DNA of 64,000 nucleotides, taken from CAINVV01 sp963663005. Lineage in GTDB: Bacteria > Bacteroidota > Bacteroidia > Bacteroidales > Prolixibacteraceae. Both the position numbers and the translations under genes were made by a program. Numbering within the stretch: position 1 is the first letter of the stretch; each line of letters starts with the position of its first letter. The DNA lies in NCBI GenBank assembly GCA_963663005.2, contig CAXXHH010000015.1:682001-746000 (forward strand), in the 5' to 3' direction. Shown one piece after another: positions 35,498-44,480 of the stretch. The notes beneath the pieces were generated by a model, which saw only the letters and a program-made list of their open reading frames with translations, was not told where the DNA came from and did no database searches.

Positions 35498-38400
35498 ATG
35501 AAAAAAAGAAAACTACTTTTTCTGCCAAACGAGAAATTGTTCAGACAACTACTCTCAACATTTCTTTTGATTTTGGTGATGTCTTCAATGACTTTTGCCC
35601 AGCAGAGGTCTGTAAGCGGAGTCGTAAAAGATGAGAACAACGCGCCCGTACCCGGAGTCACCGTTGTGGCTAAGGGAACTACCGTTGGTACCGTTACTGA
35701 CAATAACGGTAAGTATACCCTCTCCGGGATTCCCTCAAGTGCCAAAATTTTGTCGTTCACATTTATTGGCATGGATATGCAGGAAGTTACATTGGGAGAC
35801 AAAAGCACCTATAATATTACCATGAAAACCAGCACCGTCGGTGTTGAAGAGGTAATCGTTGTAGGATATGGTACACAGAAGAAAGCCAACTTAACAGGCG
35901 CTGTGGATCAGGTAACAGGCGATGTTTTTGATAATCGCCCTCTGGCAAACATATCTCAGGGATTAAAGGGTGTAATACCAAACCTTAATATCAAGTTACA
36001 GGACGGAAAACCAAATCAGGCACCCAGCTACAACATCCGGGGAACCACCTCCATCGGTCAGGGCGGAAGTGCTTTGGTATTAATTGACGGCGTTGAAGGT
36101 GATCCTAGTTTATTGAATCCGAACGATATTGCCAGTGTATCAATCCTGAAAGATGCTGCTTCAGCTTCCATCTACGGAGCGCGGGGTGCGTTTGGTGTTG
36201 TCTTGCTGACCACAAAGAATCCTGAAAAAGGGAAAACCAGCGTAACTTTCTCTTCGAGCCTGGCAATAAAGAGTCCGGTTCAAAGACCAGATTTCTTGAC
36301 TGATGGATATACCTGGGTTAAAATGTTCTCGGAAGCGTTTGTCAATGGTGACGGCTCTTTCCCTCAGAACATCAATAAAACCATGAAATTCTCGCAGGCA
36401 TATCTGGACGAGTTCAAAAGAAGAGTGGACTCTGGTCAGCCATATAAGACTGTGGATATTGACCCGGTTACCGGCGAATACGTTTATTATGGAAGTACCG
36501 ATTTTTATGGCGAACTGTACAAGAAAAATTTAACTTCTACCGACAATAATCTTACAGTTACCGGTAGTAGTGAAAAAGTATCCTACCTGGTATCCGGTCG
36601 TTACATGAAGCAGGACGGACTGTTCCGTTATAATTCTGACGATTATAACATGAAAAACTTCCGGGCAAAAGGAACAGTAAAAGTGTTCCCATGGTTACAG
36701 ATCGAGAATAATACAGAATACTCCGATATGTTCTATCACAACCCAATGAACGTTGGAGAAGGTGCGGGTATTTGGAGAAATATTGCTGACGAAGGCCACC
36801 CCGCAGGAACCATGTTCAATCCGGATGGTTCATTAACCATGGTTGCTGTATATAATGTAGGCGATCTTTGGTACGGCAAGAGTGGCATCGACAATACCAA
36901 AAGAGTATTCAAAAACACCAGTGGATTTACTTCTACATTTTTTAATAATAAATTGAGAGTCAAAGGTGATTTCACTTTCAGAAACACCAATAACAACACA
37001 AAACAAAAACGTGTTCAGGTTCCATACAGCAACAAACCCGGTGTCATCGCCTATGTTGGAACAACAACGAATGACCTGTCATTCGATAACAGAGAGACTC
37101 AATATCTCGCTACCAACCTTTATTCAGAATATGAAAACACTTTTAAAGGTGTTCATTATGTGAAATTTATGGCAGGTTACAACTATGAACAGTCTACTTA
37201 TAACAGACTTGCCGCTCAAAGGAATGGTATTATCTACGAAGGTGCTACTGATATGAACCTGGCTCTTGGCCAGTCAATTACAACCGGTGGAGGTTACGAA
37301 AAATGGGATATTCTGGGTGGCTTCTCCCGGTTAAATTACTCCTACAAAGACAAGTACCTTGCCGAAGTAAACGGACGCTATGACGGTTCTTCCAAATTTC
37401 CTTCCACACAACGGTATGCCTTCTTCCCTTCTGTTTCAGGTGGATGGCGTCTTTCTAAAGAATCCTTCTGGCATGTATCACCTACCTTGTTCTCTGACGT
37501 AAAACTTAGAGCATCCTATGGTTCGCTTGGAAATGGAAATATCAACTCATACGTGTATCAGGAGCAATTTTCCATCTCACAATCAGGCAATATTCTTAAT
37601 GGGGTGAAACCTCAACAAACCAGCAGGCCTTCTGTTTTACCAGACGGAATAACTTGGGAAACATCCACTACAAGCGACTTCGGACTCGACTTTTCAATGC
37701 TTTCTGACCGATTAAGATTCGTTGGAGATTTGTACCAAAGAAATACCACCAACATGTTTACGATCGGTTTGACCTTGCCCGCTACATTTGGGGCAACAGC
37801 GCCGAAAGGAAACTATGCTGACTTAAAAACGAATGGTTGGGAAATCTCTTTATCCTGGAGAGACAATTTCAAACTCGCCGGCAAAGCTTTCAATTATGAT
37901 GCCAAGTTTACGTTGGCAGACAGTAAATCAGAGATTACCAGATATAATAACCCGGATAAACTGTTGTCCGATTATTATGTAGGTCAGGTAATTGGAGAAA
38001 TGTGGGGCTATACCACCGAAGGATTTTTCGTTGATGCAGCAGATATCGCCGCCCACGCGAAACAAAGTCCGCAGATGAGAGCCTCTCCAACCAATATCTG
38101 GTATCCTGGAGACATCAAGCTGAAAGACTTAAACAACGATGGATTTATAAATATTGGCACCAACAGGGTGTCTGATCCGGGCGACAGAAAAATTATCGGT
38201 AATACCGCTGCTCACTACACGTTTGGTATTAACCTGGGCGCCGACTGGAATAACTTCTTTGTTTCATCCTATTTTAATGGCGTAATGAAACAGGATTGGT
38301 ATCCAAGCGTCGAGGCAGAGTTTTTCTGGGGACAATACAACAGGCCATATAATAATGTTCCAATGTGGCATCTCGGTAATATGTGGACACCGGAAAATAC

Positions 38401-38758
38401 CAATGCTTATTTCCCAAGAACGATGTCCCGCGCTGCATCCAGCAATACTGCCCGGGAACTTGGAGTGGTTCAAACCAAGTACAAACAAAACGTTGCCTTC
38501 ATAAGGATGGCAAATATCCAAGTCGGATATAATCTTCCCAAGAGCCTGATTTCTAAAATCGGTGCCAATGATGTGAAAGTATTCTTCTCCGGTGAAAACC
38601 TCTGGGCATACTCACCGCTCTATAAACTGGTGAAAGGAATTGATGTTGAAAATACCGTGCCTTCTGACCAGGTGTTCAACCCGGGCGGAAATTCAGGAGA
38701 CGGCTACAACTATCCTATGCTGAAAAGTGTCTCTTTCGGATTAAGCGTTACATTTTAA
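35498..38758 (+). CDS. susC: SusC/RagA-type TonB-linked outer membrane receptor
   Basis: 1086 residues, full length. A long signal segment (about 1-35, ending TFAQ) is followed by a carboxypeptidase-like regulatory domain (RSVSGVVKDENNAPVPGVTV). The TonB box/Bacteroidota motif EEVIVVGYGTQKKANLTGAV and plug domain (SVSILKDAASASIYGARGAF) lead into a 22-strand barrel that ends in LKSVSFGLSVTF with a terminal aromatic. It should import a ligand delivered by the SusD encoded 25 bp downstream. No STN domain is present, so regulation through a FecR partner is unlikely; control may come through the repeated elements upstream. Substrate unknown. Confidence 0.97.
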   Translation: MKKRKLLFLPNEKLFRQLLSTFLLILVMSSMTFAQQRSVSGVVKDENNAPVPGVTVVAKGTTVGTVTDNNGKYTLSGIPSSAKILSFTFIGMDMQEVTLGDKSTYNITMKTSTVGVEEVIVVGYGTQKKANLTGAVDQVTGDVFDNRPLANISQGLKGVIPNLNIKLQDGKPNQAPSYNIRGTTSIGQGGSALVLIDGVEGDPSLLNPNDIASVSILKDAASASIYGARGAFGVVLLTTKNPEKGKTSVTFSSSLAIKSPVQRPDFLTDGYTWVKMFSEAFVNGDGSFPQNINKTMKFSQAYLDEFKRRVDSGQPYKTVDIDPVTGEYVYYGSTDFYGELYKKNLTSTDNNLTVTGSSEKVSYLVSGRYMKQDGLFRYNSDDYNMKNFRAKGTVKVFPWLQIENNTEYSDMFYHNPMNVGEGAGIWRNIADEGHPAGTMFNPDGSLTMVAVYNVGDLWYGKSGIDNTKRVFKNTSGFTSTFFNNKLRVKGDFTFRNTNNNTKQKRVQVPYSNKPGVIAYVGTTTNDLSFDNRETQYLATNLYSEYENTFKGVHYVKFMAGYNYEQSTYNRLAAQRNGIIYEGATDMNLALGQSITTGGGYEKWDILGGFSRLNYSYKDKYLAEVNGRYDGSSKFPSTQRYAFFPSVSGGWRLSKESFWHVSPTLFSDVKLRASYGSLGNGNINSYVYQEQFSISQSGNILNGVKPQQTSRPSVLPDGITWETSTTSDFGLDFSMLSDRLRFVGDLYQRNTTNMFTIGLTLPATFGATAPKGNYADLKTNGWEISLSWRDNFKLAGKAFNYDAKFTLADSKSEITRYNNPDKLLSDYYVGQVIGEMWGYTTEGFFVDAADIAAHAKQSPQMRASPTNIWYPGDIKLKDLNNDGFINIGTNRVSDPGDRKIIGNTAAHYTFGINLGADWNNFFVSSYFNGVMKQDWYPSVEAEFFWGQYNRPYNNVPMWHLGNMWTPENTNAYFPRTMSRAASSNTARELGVVQTKYKQNVAFIRMANIQVGYNLPKSLISKIGANDVKVFFSGENLWAYSPLYKLVKGIDVENTVPSDQVFNPGGNSGDGYNYPMLKSVSFGLSVTF

Positions 38759-38783
38759 CATCATCCCCTAAAAAATTACAGTT

Positions 38784-40547
38784 ATGAAAAAACAATATTT
38801 GTGGTTCCTGCTTTTAAGCTTACTTTTTGTTCGCTGCAGTATAGAGGAAACTCCCGTGTCTACGGCATCTAAATCTTCTGTATTCGGCAGTCAGCAAGGT
38901 TTAGACTTATATGCCAATTCATTTTATTCAATCTTGCCCGGTCGAAGCACCAGTTTGGATGCTATGTCCGACTATATGGCCGTTAAATCTGTATTTCCCT
39001 TTATTCAGGAAGGCGCGTTTGCTCCTACACTGAGCTCCGGATGGAGTTGGGGTGACCTGAGAAATATCAATTATTTTATTGCCAACTGCAACGATCCTCT
39101 TGTCCCTCTTGATGTTAGGAAAAACTATCTGGGAATTGCCAAATTTTTCCGTGCATACTTCTATTACGAAAAAGTTAAACGCTTCGGGGATGTGCCGTGG
39201 ATATCAAAACCACTCGATGTTACCGATCCAATTTTGTATGGTGGGCGCGATTCCCGAACGCTCGTAATGGATTCGATAATGGTTGACATCGATTACGCAT
39301 GCAACAACATTAAATCCACCAGCGATGCAACTCGGAGCTTGGTTACGAAGTATGTTGCCTATGCCTTAAAGTCAAGAATCTGCCTTTTTGAGGGAACATT
39401 CAGGAAATATCATACTGAACTAAACCTGCAAAATACCGCATCCACATGGTTGACAAATGCATCAGTTGCTGCAAAAAAAGTAATGGATGAAGGCGGATAT
39501 TCAATATATACCACAGGAGGTGCAGGCAAATCATACCGAACCGTATTTACCAATCCATTACCTGTCGGGGAAGTTATGCTGGCTTCAATCTGCGACCTTA
39601 CTCTATCTGTTTTAAATGATGCTAACTGGTACTGGACGAGCGGCACATATGGTGATAAGGCTAGTTTTACCAGAACCTTCATTAATACATATCTGAATCT
39701 TGATGGTACCCCATTTACGAACAATCCTGCTTATCCGACTATGTTGTTTAAAGACGAGGTAAAAAACAGGGATTTAAGACTAAAACAAACCATCAGACTT
39801 GGAGATTACAAGAGGATTAGCGGCGGACTATTAGTTCCGGCTCCACCACTCTTTTCCTATACCTTCACTGGTTACCAGCCTATCAAATGGACGCTTGATG
39901 ACATGTATTATGACACAAGAGACCTGAATATCAACTCTATTTCTGAATTCCGCTATGGCGAGGTTCTTCTAAACTACGCCGAAGCAATGGCAGAATTGGG
40001 AACTTTGACCGATGCCGACTGGGCCAAAACGATCGGAGTACTTCGCACCAGAGGTGGTATAACTGGCGGGATAAATACGAAACCCACAGTTGCCGACCCT
40101 TACCTGGTTGCTAACTATTTCCCAGGCATTACGGATCCAACTATTTTGGAGGTTAGAAGAGAACGTGGAATTGAATTGTGCCTTGAAGGCTTCCGCTTCG
40201 CTGATTTGCTTAGATGGAAAAGAGGTCCTCTAATGAACCAGGAATGGAACGGCTTCTATGTACCGGAACTCGTTACTCCAATGGATCTTAACGAAGATGG
40301 AATACTGGATGTCGCTTTCTATCAGGGGACAAAACCCTCACCGGCTGTTTCGGGAGTGACCTATGTGGATGTATCAGCCCAGGTAAGCGGAAAAGCAAAT
40401 ACGCAGCTGCTTAAAAACGGCACAAAAGGCGAATTGACCTGGATGAACAATATCTCCAGAAAATGGGAAGACAAAATGTACTACTATCCCATTCCACAGA
40501 CAGATTTGATTACAAATCCAAATTTGAAACAAAATCCAGGTTGGTAA
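38784..40547 (+). CDS. susD: SusD/RagB-family surface lipoprotein
   Basis: 587 residues. MKKQYLWFLLLSLLFVRCSI carries a lipobox with Cys at 19. The TPR-like SusD core includes AKFFRAYFYYEKVKRFGDVP, the family's most conserved stretch, and RYGEVLLNYAEAMAELG. The C-terminus has RRERGIELCLEGFRFADLLR and YPIPQTDLITNPNLKQNPGW, typical of RagB/SusD proteins. It binds the substrate at the cell surface and caps the SusC barrel. It forms a two-gene operon with susC, ended by a hairpin. Confidence 0.97.
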   Translation: MKKQYLWFLLLSLLFVRCSIEETPVSTASKSSVFGSQQGLDLYANSFYSILPGRSTSLDAMSDYMAVKSVFPFIQEGAFAPTLSSGWSWGDLRNINYFIANCNDPLVPLDVRKNYLGIAKFFRAYFYYEKVKRFGDVPWISKPLDVTDPILYGGRDSRTLVMDSIMVDIDYACNNIKSTSDATRSLVTKYVAYALKSRICLFEGTFRKYHTELNLQNTASTWLTNASVAAKKVMDEGGYSIYTTGGAGKSYRTVFTNPLPVGEVMLASICDLTLSVLNDANWYWTSGTYGDKASFTRTFINTYLNLDGTPFTNNPAYPTMLFKDEVKNRDLRLKQTIRLGDYKRISGGLLVPAPPLFSYTFTGYQPIKWTLDDMYYDTRDLNINSISEFRYGEVLLNYAEAMAELGTLTDADWAKTIGVLRTRGGITGGINTKPTVADPYLVANYFPGITDPTILEVRRERGIELCLEGFRFADLLRWKRGPLMNQEWNGFYVPELVTPMDLNEDGILDVAFYQGTKPSPAVSGVTYVDVSAQVSGKANTQLLKNGTKGELTWMNNISRKWEDKMYYYPIPQTDLITNPNLKQNPGW

Positions 40548-40597
40548 TTTTATTACTCGATTTTTGAATCCAGAAATAAAACTATATGCTAATTTCG

Positions 40598-40625
40598 CAA
40601 TCCTGTCGAGAAATCGACAGGATTG
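40598..40625 (+). terminator. Hairpin terminator after susD
   Basis: CAATCCTGTCGA and TCGACAGGATTG form a 12-bp perfect stem with a short GAAA-type loop, followed by TTTCTGTTT. It lies 50 bp past the susD stop and before the next gene's ATG. Confidence 0.8.
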
Positions 40626-40669
40626 TTTCTGTTTACCAATTTAATTATTCACCCATAATCCTCCACTTC

Positions 40670-41527
40670 ATGAAGACTCTTTCACTTTTAGTTATTTGGT
40701 CGATTTTCACGATTACTCTGACAAGTCAGGCATTCGGAAAATCTGATAAAAAAGCCTCATTCAATATCATGACTTACAATATTAGGATGAACACTCCGGA
40801 CGACGGAGTCAACGCCTGGCCATTGCGTAAGGATAAAGTCATGGGATTGATAAAATTTCATCAGGCAGACATTTTCGGCATTCAGGAAGCACTTATTGTG
40901 CAGATGAATGATCTGAAGGCTGGCTTGCCCGAATTTGACAGCTACGGCCTTGGACGTGACGATGGAAAAGATGCTGGCGAACACATGACCATTTTCTTTA
41001 AGAAATCACGCTTCGAAAAACTGGACTGTGGCACTTTGTGGTTAAATGAAAGTACAGATAAACCTGGACTGGGTTGGGACGCGGTATGTAACAGGACATG
41101 CACCTGGATTAAATTTAAAGACAAAGCGACAAAAAAAGTATTCTTCCATTTTAATACCCATTTCGATCATAGAGGCAAAGTTGCAAGAGAAGAATCGGCT
41201 AAATTGATCTTAAAATTCATGAGCACTATCAACAAGGAAAACTTGCCAATGATACTAACCGGTGATTTCAATTCTACCAAAGAAGCCCCTGCAATCCAGA
41301 AAATTCTGACAGTACTGTTTGATTCACGGGATAAATGCCTGACAGCCCCATACGGTCCAATAGGTACTTGCGGTGGATTCGAAGTAAAAGATTCCAAGTA
41401 TGTTATCGATTATCTTTTTATAAACGATAAAGTGAAAGTCCTCCGCCACGGCGTACTTTCTGATACTTTCGGCATGTTCTATCCTTCAGACCATTTACCT
41501 GTAATGGCTGAAGTGGAAGTGCTCTAG
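40670..41527 (+). CDS. Exported endonuclease/exonuclease/phosphatase-family hydrolase
   Basis: 285 residues from the ATG at 40670; an upstream in-frame ATG at 40586 would translate through the terminator hairpin and is rejected. A signal peptide (ending QAFG) precedes the EEP fold: MTYNIRMNTPDDG (metal-binding Asn), FGIQEALIVQ (catalytic Glu), HFNTHFDHRG, LTGDFNS (Asp/Asn pair) and YPSDHLPVMAEVEV (SDH motif). The family includes DNases, sphingomyelinases and phosphodiesterases; exported copies next to SusC/D may act on phosphorylated or lipid-linked substrates. A terminator follows. Confidence 0.92.
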   Translation: MKTLSLLVIWSIFTITLTSQAFGKSDKKASFNIMTYNIRMNTPDDGVNAWPLRKDKVMGLIKFHQADIFGIQEALIVQMNDLKAGLPEFDSYGLGRDDGKDAGEHMTIFFKKSRFEKLDCGTLWLNESTDKPGLGWDAVCNRTCTWIKFKDKATKKVFFHFNTHFDHRGKVAREESAKLILKFMSTINKENLPMILTGDFNSTKEAPAIQKILTVLFDSRDKCLTAPYGPIGTCGGFEVKDSKYVIDYLFINDKVKVLRHGVLSDTFGMFYPSDHLPVMAEVEVL

Positions 41528-41596
41528 GAACCAAATAAAATGAAGAAATCAATTCCCAGCGCAATCGACCTGGTGAATTAATCAAAATAACATGAG

Positions 41597-41631
41597 ACAG
41601 CCTGGGCAGATTACGAATCTGCCCAGGCTGT
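41597..41631 (+). terminator. Strong hairpin between the EEP hydrolase and the peptide cluster
   Basis: ACAGCCTGGGCAGATT and AATCTGCCCAGGCTGT form a perfect 16-bp stem with an ACG loop, followed on the plus strand by TCTTTT. It lies between convergent genes and could end transcription from both sides, but only the plus strand has a T-rich tail. Confidence 0.85.
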
Positions 41632-41659
41632 TCTTTTCACTGCTTTTAATTGACTACAA

Positions 41660-41824
41660 TCATTTGCCATCAGTCCAACCATCTTTACTTCCTGCTTTCA
41701 ATTCGTCCCAATGTTTTGCCAGGAAAAAAGTAATAACAAGGGTAATTACGAGTGCAAGAATGGCGTTATTCCAATTTATCTTTCCATTGAATAATCGGGA
41801 TCGACTTTTATTTCTCTCTTCCAT
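41660..41824 (-). CDS. Small membrane peptide with K-A/S-G-x-x-DGWTDG tail (peptide C)
   Basis: 54 residues, ATG at 41824. The basic N-terminus is MEERNKSRSRLFNGK, then one membrane-spanning stretch (about 20-36, NAILALVITLVITFFLA). The tail HWDELKAGSKDGWTDGK closely matches that of the peptide encoded at 42178-42348 (NWVDIKSGAYDGWTDGGKE). It has no double-glycine leader. The ATG is 7 bp after the stop of the preceding small frame, consistent with coupled translation. It could be a further product peptide, an immunity partner or a membrane-held variant. No known family is recognised. Confidence 0.65.
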   Translation of the reverse strand: MEERNKSRSRLFNGKINWNNAILALVITLVITFFLAKHWDELKAGSKDGWTDGK

Positions 41825-41831
41825 AAGGTGA

Positions 41832-41966
41832 TTAAATTTAATTTATTATATGAAATATAAATTCGCCAACTTTCACGCCTAGCTTGATGATTGAATATAC
41901 TGCCAAGATAAGTAATACAATTTCGAATGCACTTTTGTTCTCTTTCAAGAGATCGCCTCGTCCCAT
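41832..41966 (-). CDS. Hydrophobic peptide frame, probably the distal part of the peptide B gene
   Basis: A 44-residue frame from the ATG at 41966: MGRGDLLKENKSAFE, then a long hydrophobic segment (IVLLILAVYSIIKLGVKVG). The same frame is open upstream to about 42035 without an ATG and encodes RKILGG directly before this Met. It is in the -1 frame relative to peptide B (41945-42139) and overlaps it. Slippage on the T7 run at 42006-42012 would fuse them into one product of about 102 residues. It may be a separate coupled peptide or the C-terminal half of peptide B. Confidence 0.5.
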
Positions 41967-42139
41967 TCCACCCAGAATTTTGCGGTTAAAATTTCCGACT
42001 TTCTCAAAAAAAGTGATGTGTAGTAAAATATATCATAAACAAACCCGGATGATCCATTTGGTTTTCCACCATCAATTAACTTTGCTTCTTCGGGTGTAAG
42101 TACATGAAAAATTGATGTGTTATAATTAAGGTAATTCAT
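41945..42139 (-). CDS. Double-glycine leader peptide precursor (peptide B)
   Basis: 64 residues, ATG at 42139. The leader ends LTPEEAKLIDGG with the Gly-Gly at residues 24-25, the pattern recognised by C39-type peptidases in bacteriocin export and seen in Bacteroidota natural-product precursors. The mature part begins KPNGSSGFVYDIFYYTSLF. After a run of seven T the frame ends in a charged tail that looks unlike a peptide core. A -1 shift at that run instead continues into a hydrophobic segment (see 41832-41966). It lies 38 bp downstream of peptide A. No peptidase/ABC exporter is present in the window. Confidence 0.65.
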   Translation of the reverse strand: MNYLNYNTSIFHVLTPEEAKLIDGGKPNGSSGFVYDIFYYTSLFLRKSEILTAKFWVEWDEAIS

Positions 42140-42177
42140 TTTGCTATGTTTACTAGTAAGTTCGTATTAAAAAATAA

Positions 42178-42348
42178 TTACTCTTTACCTCCGTCAGTCC
42201 AGCCGTCATAGGCACCTGATTTTATATCCACCCAATTGTCTTTGACAAAATTAAACACCATTCCCCAGAAACCTGCTTTTAACCAGGGTGATATACTGGC
42301 AACCCCTCCATCAAGTCTCATCAACTCACTTCTTTCTAACTCTTTCAT
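42178..42348 (-). CDS. Double-glycine leader peptide precursor (peptide A)
   Basis: 56 residues, ATG at 42348. The leader MKELERSELMRLDGG places Gly-Gly at 14-15, with the usual spaced Leu/Met and acidic residues before it. The predicted 41-residue core starts VASISPWLKAGFWGMVF and ends NWVDIKSGAYDGWTDGGKE, rich in Trp, Gly and Asp. The C-terminal motif is shared with peptide C. It is the first gene of the small-peptide run and is separated from the upstream DUF302 gene by a terminator, so it needs its own promoter in 42349-42566; I could not assign one. A bacteriocin or RiPP precursor is the best reading. Confidence 0.75.
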   Translation of the reverse strand: MKELERSELMRLDGGVASISPWLKAGFWGMVFNFVKDNWVDIKSGAYDGWTDGGKE

Positions 42349-42566
42349 AACAATTGCATTAAAATATTTCCTACTCTATTTGTCCGGCTTTTCGGAAACT
42401 GCCTGAGCAATGTGCACTTCTGCTATTTACAAGTTACGGTAGTTTGAGGCCAATAAAGAATAATCAGGCAATTTTTTGAGAGCTTTCAGATAAATTATAC
42501 TAGGTCTAACCTGATGGAGACAAAGCGGGAAAACTAGAAACAAAGTGAACCGGCCGGACAAAAAAT

Positions 42567-42596
42567 TACCTGGCAAATCAAAAAATCTGCCAGGTA
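42567..42596 (-). terminator. Hairpin terminator after the DUF302 gene (leftward)
   Basis: TACCTGGCAAAT and ATCTGCCAGGTA form a near-perfect 12-bp stem with a 6-nt A-rich loop; on the minus strand it is followed by AATTTTTTG. It separates the MTase/rSAM/DUF302 transcript from the small peptide genes. Confidence 0.8.
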
Positions 42597-42638
42597 GTTT
42601 CAGTAAATTGAAGAAAAATTATTGTGGAAAAGACCCGC

Positions 42639-43040
42639 CTATCTTGCAACCGATCTGACGATCTCATCAATTTCGGCACCGGCAGTGGTCATGGCTTCCA
42701 GAATACTATCCGGCATAGAGGATGCCATTGATTTAACATTTAAAGTGGCAATATAAATTTTGCCATCCGCTTTTTCATAGACCGATATTCGGCAAGGCAT
42801 CATTACCGACACAATGCGCTCATCGCTTTTCTCAAGCATCACCCCGGAATAGGCGGGTTTGCAAATTTCAATCACTTTGACTGGCCTGACAGACCTGCCG
42901 GATTTTGCCAATGACTGCTGCAAATCATGTACGGCAGGATTATTCCACTCCCGATCAGTCGCTGCTGCAACAAGTATTTCAACGGTTTCGTTGAAACCAA
43001 ACAAACTCTCTTTTTCGAAAATTGGCTGAATTTCTTGCAT
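42639..43040 (-). CDS. DUF302 domain protein
   Basis: 133 residues, no signal peptide. GFNETVEILVAAATDREWNN opens the domain, and VIEICKPAYSGVMLEK, VSVMMPCRISVYEKADGKIY and the C-terminal helix complete a DUF302 fold. Two conserved cysteines (VIEIC, MMPC) are visible. DUF302 proteins are small alpha/beta proteins, often next to redox or metal-related genes; their function is not established. It lies 105 bp downstream of the radical SAM gene on the same strand and is followed by a terminator, so it is probably the last gene of the methyltransferase/radical SAM transcript. Confidence 0.85.
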   Translation of the reverse strand: MQEIQPIFEKESLFGFNETVEILVAAATDREWNNPAVHDLQQSLAKSGRSVRPVKVIEICKPAYSGVMLEKSDERIVSVMMPCRISVYEKADGKIYIATLNVKSMASSMPDSILEAMTTAGAEIDEIVRSVAR

Positions 43041-43145
43041 GGCTAAGATTATTAATTACGGTAAATTTTTCAGTTGAATTGAAACAGAAGCAATCAAAGT
43101 TACCAAAAACGATTAGAATAAGTCGACAAAATCGAAAATTAAGTA

Positions 43146-44480
43146 TCAAATCGATAGATCATTTTTGAAGTAAGCCTTGAAACCTATTTCCAACAGCTCC
43201 TTTACCGGACGGCAATCCGGAGACAAAACCGTTCCGGTCTTATTCTTGGCAACAGACCCACAACCACCCCCACATGCCAGTTGAACGGAACAGCTCTTGC
43301 ATGCATCGATCGAGGTGACATCCCTGGACACCCATTGGCGTATAAGCTGTGCGTTTTTTGATACCTCAGGATAAAAAGTTCCCAAAGCTTCTTCCTCCTT
43401 ACCCACCGTTGCCGTGCAGGAATATATCCGACCAGTATAATCGAATGCCCATTCAGACTTGCAGGCAGGACAGGCATCAAACAACGGATCAGGCAATGAA
43501 CCGTGCTCGGAAAGATATTTTGCGACAGAAAAAGAGGGTTTATAGAATTCCAGGATATGCGGATTATCCTCCGATAATTCGAAAATTTTCCGAAAGAGTG
43601 ACAATCGGGTAAACAATTGATCGGGAGTAGATTGGCAATGATGCAATTCGTAATTCCGTCCGATCTGAGTCTTGAAAAGAGGATTGGAGGTCCAGCCTTT
43701 TTCGATAGCAAAAGCAGCCAGTTCGGGCAGATTTTCAATATTCTGTTTATCGATCACCATCCTCATGTTGACTGGAAATCCGGCAGCCAAAGCGGCATCA
43801 ATACCTCGTACGATCGGATCAAATGTTGGCGATCCACCTTTGAGAAATCGCCTCTGATCGTGAATTTTTTTGGTGCCGTCAAGCGTAATCTGGATCTCCC
43901 GGATTTTCCCTTTTGAAAGCAGGTCTATATAGTTTTCAAGATAATAGCCATTGGTAACGACACAGATGTCGAGGTTTATTTCGTTGGATTTCTCCACCAA
44001 AAGTGCGATCAGGTTGCGCTGATTCGGCGTATTCAAGAGTGGTTCACCACCAAAAATCGTAAGATATTTGCGCCTGCTGGAAAACTCCTTCCGTATATAC
44101 TCAAAGAACGCATCAATCAGCTCAGGCGTTGCACTTTGGTTCGGATTTGTGTACTCATCCTGGTAGCAATAACTACAGCTGAAATTGCAGCTGTAATTGG
44201 GTACGAAAAAAAGCTGCACCTCCTCCTCATCCCGCTGATCAAGAAAGTCAAAATAACGGTTGCGAAACAAACCAGCCTCCTCTTCGGAAGGTGACAAATA
44301 ACCTTTCTCAGTCATATCTTTCACCAGATCAGGATTGTCACTCAATCCGGCATCTTCAATCAGCAAAAATTGAGCTTCATCACTGGTCAGAATATCCGCA
44401 TTACCACTTAATAGATTTACGGCGAAAAAATGATCCGAGTCGATTACTTTCGATACAATATTGTGCTTTGATCTGATCAT
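43146..44480 (-). CDS. Radical SAM/SPASM domain protein (peptide-maturase-like)
   Basis: 444 residues. CNFSCSYCYQDEY is the CxxxCxxC motif for the SAM-binding [4Fe-4S] cluster (about residues 98-105). The TIM-barrel landmarks TIFGGEPLLN and VVTNGYYLENY follow. The C-terminal about 100 residues carry the SPASM cysteines: CPACKSEWAFDYTGRIYSC, then CKSCSVQLACGGGCG and SPDC, enough for two auxiliary [4Fe-4S] clusters. The N-terminal about 85 residues may act as a substrate-recognition domain. SPASM proteins commonly modify ribosomal peptides or act as sulfatase maturases. It overlaps the methyltransferase gene by ATGA, and small double-glycine peptides lie downstream. A role in modifying those peptides is inferred from context only. 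Confidence 0.9.
   Translation of the reverse strand: MIRSKHNIVSKVIDSDHFFAVNLLSGNADILTSDEAQFLLIEDAGLSDNPDLVKDMTEKGYLSPSEEEAGLFRNRYFDFLDQRDEEEVQLFFVPNYSCNFSCSYCYQDEYTNPNQSATPELIDAFFEYIRKEFSSRRKYLTIFGGEPLLNTPNQRNLIALLVEKSNEINLDICVVTNGYYLENYIDLLSKGKIREIQITLDGTKKIHDQRRFLKGGSPTFDPIVRGIDAALAAGFPVNMRMVIDKQNIENLPELAAFAIEKGWTSNPLFKTQIGRNYELHHCQSTPDQLFTRLSLFRKIFELSEDNPHILEFYKPSFSVAKYLSEHGSLPDPLFDACPACKSEWAFDYTGRIYSCTATVGKEEEALGTFYPEVSKNAQLIRQWVSRDVTSIDACKSCSVQLACGGGCGSVAKNKTGTVLSPDCRPVKELLEIGFKAYFKNDLSI

Noticed and set aside
40586..40669. 28-residue N-terminal extension of the EEP hydrolase
   Set aside because: It runs through the susD terminator hairpin, and a proper signal peptide starts at 40670.
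41592..42099. Plus-strand frames of 79 and 71 codons opposite the small peptide genes
   Set aside because: One starts inside the terminator hairpin and both lack motifs; the minus-strand frames have leader motifs, shared tails and tight spacing.
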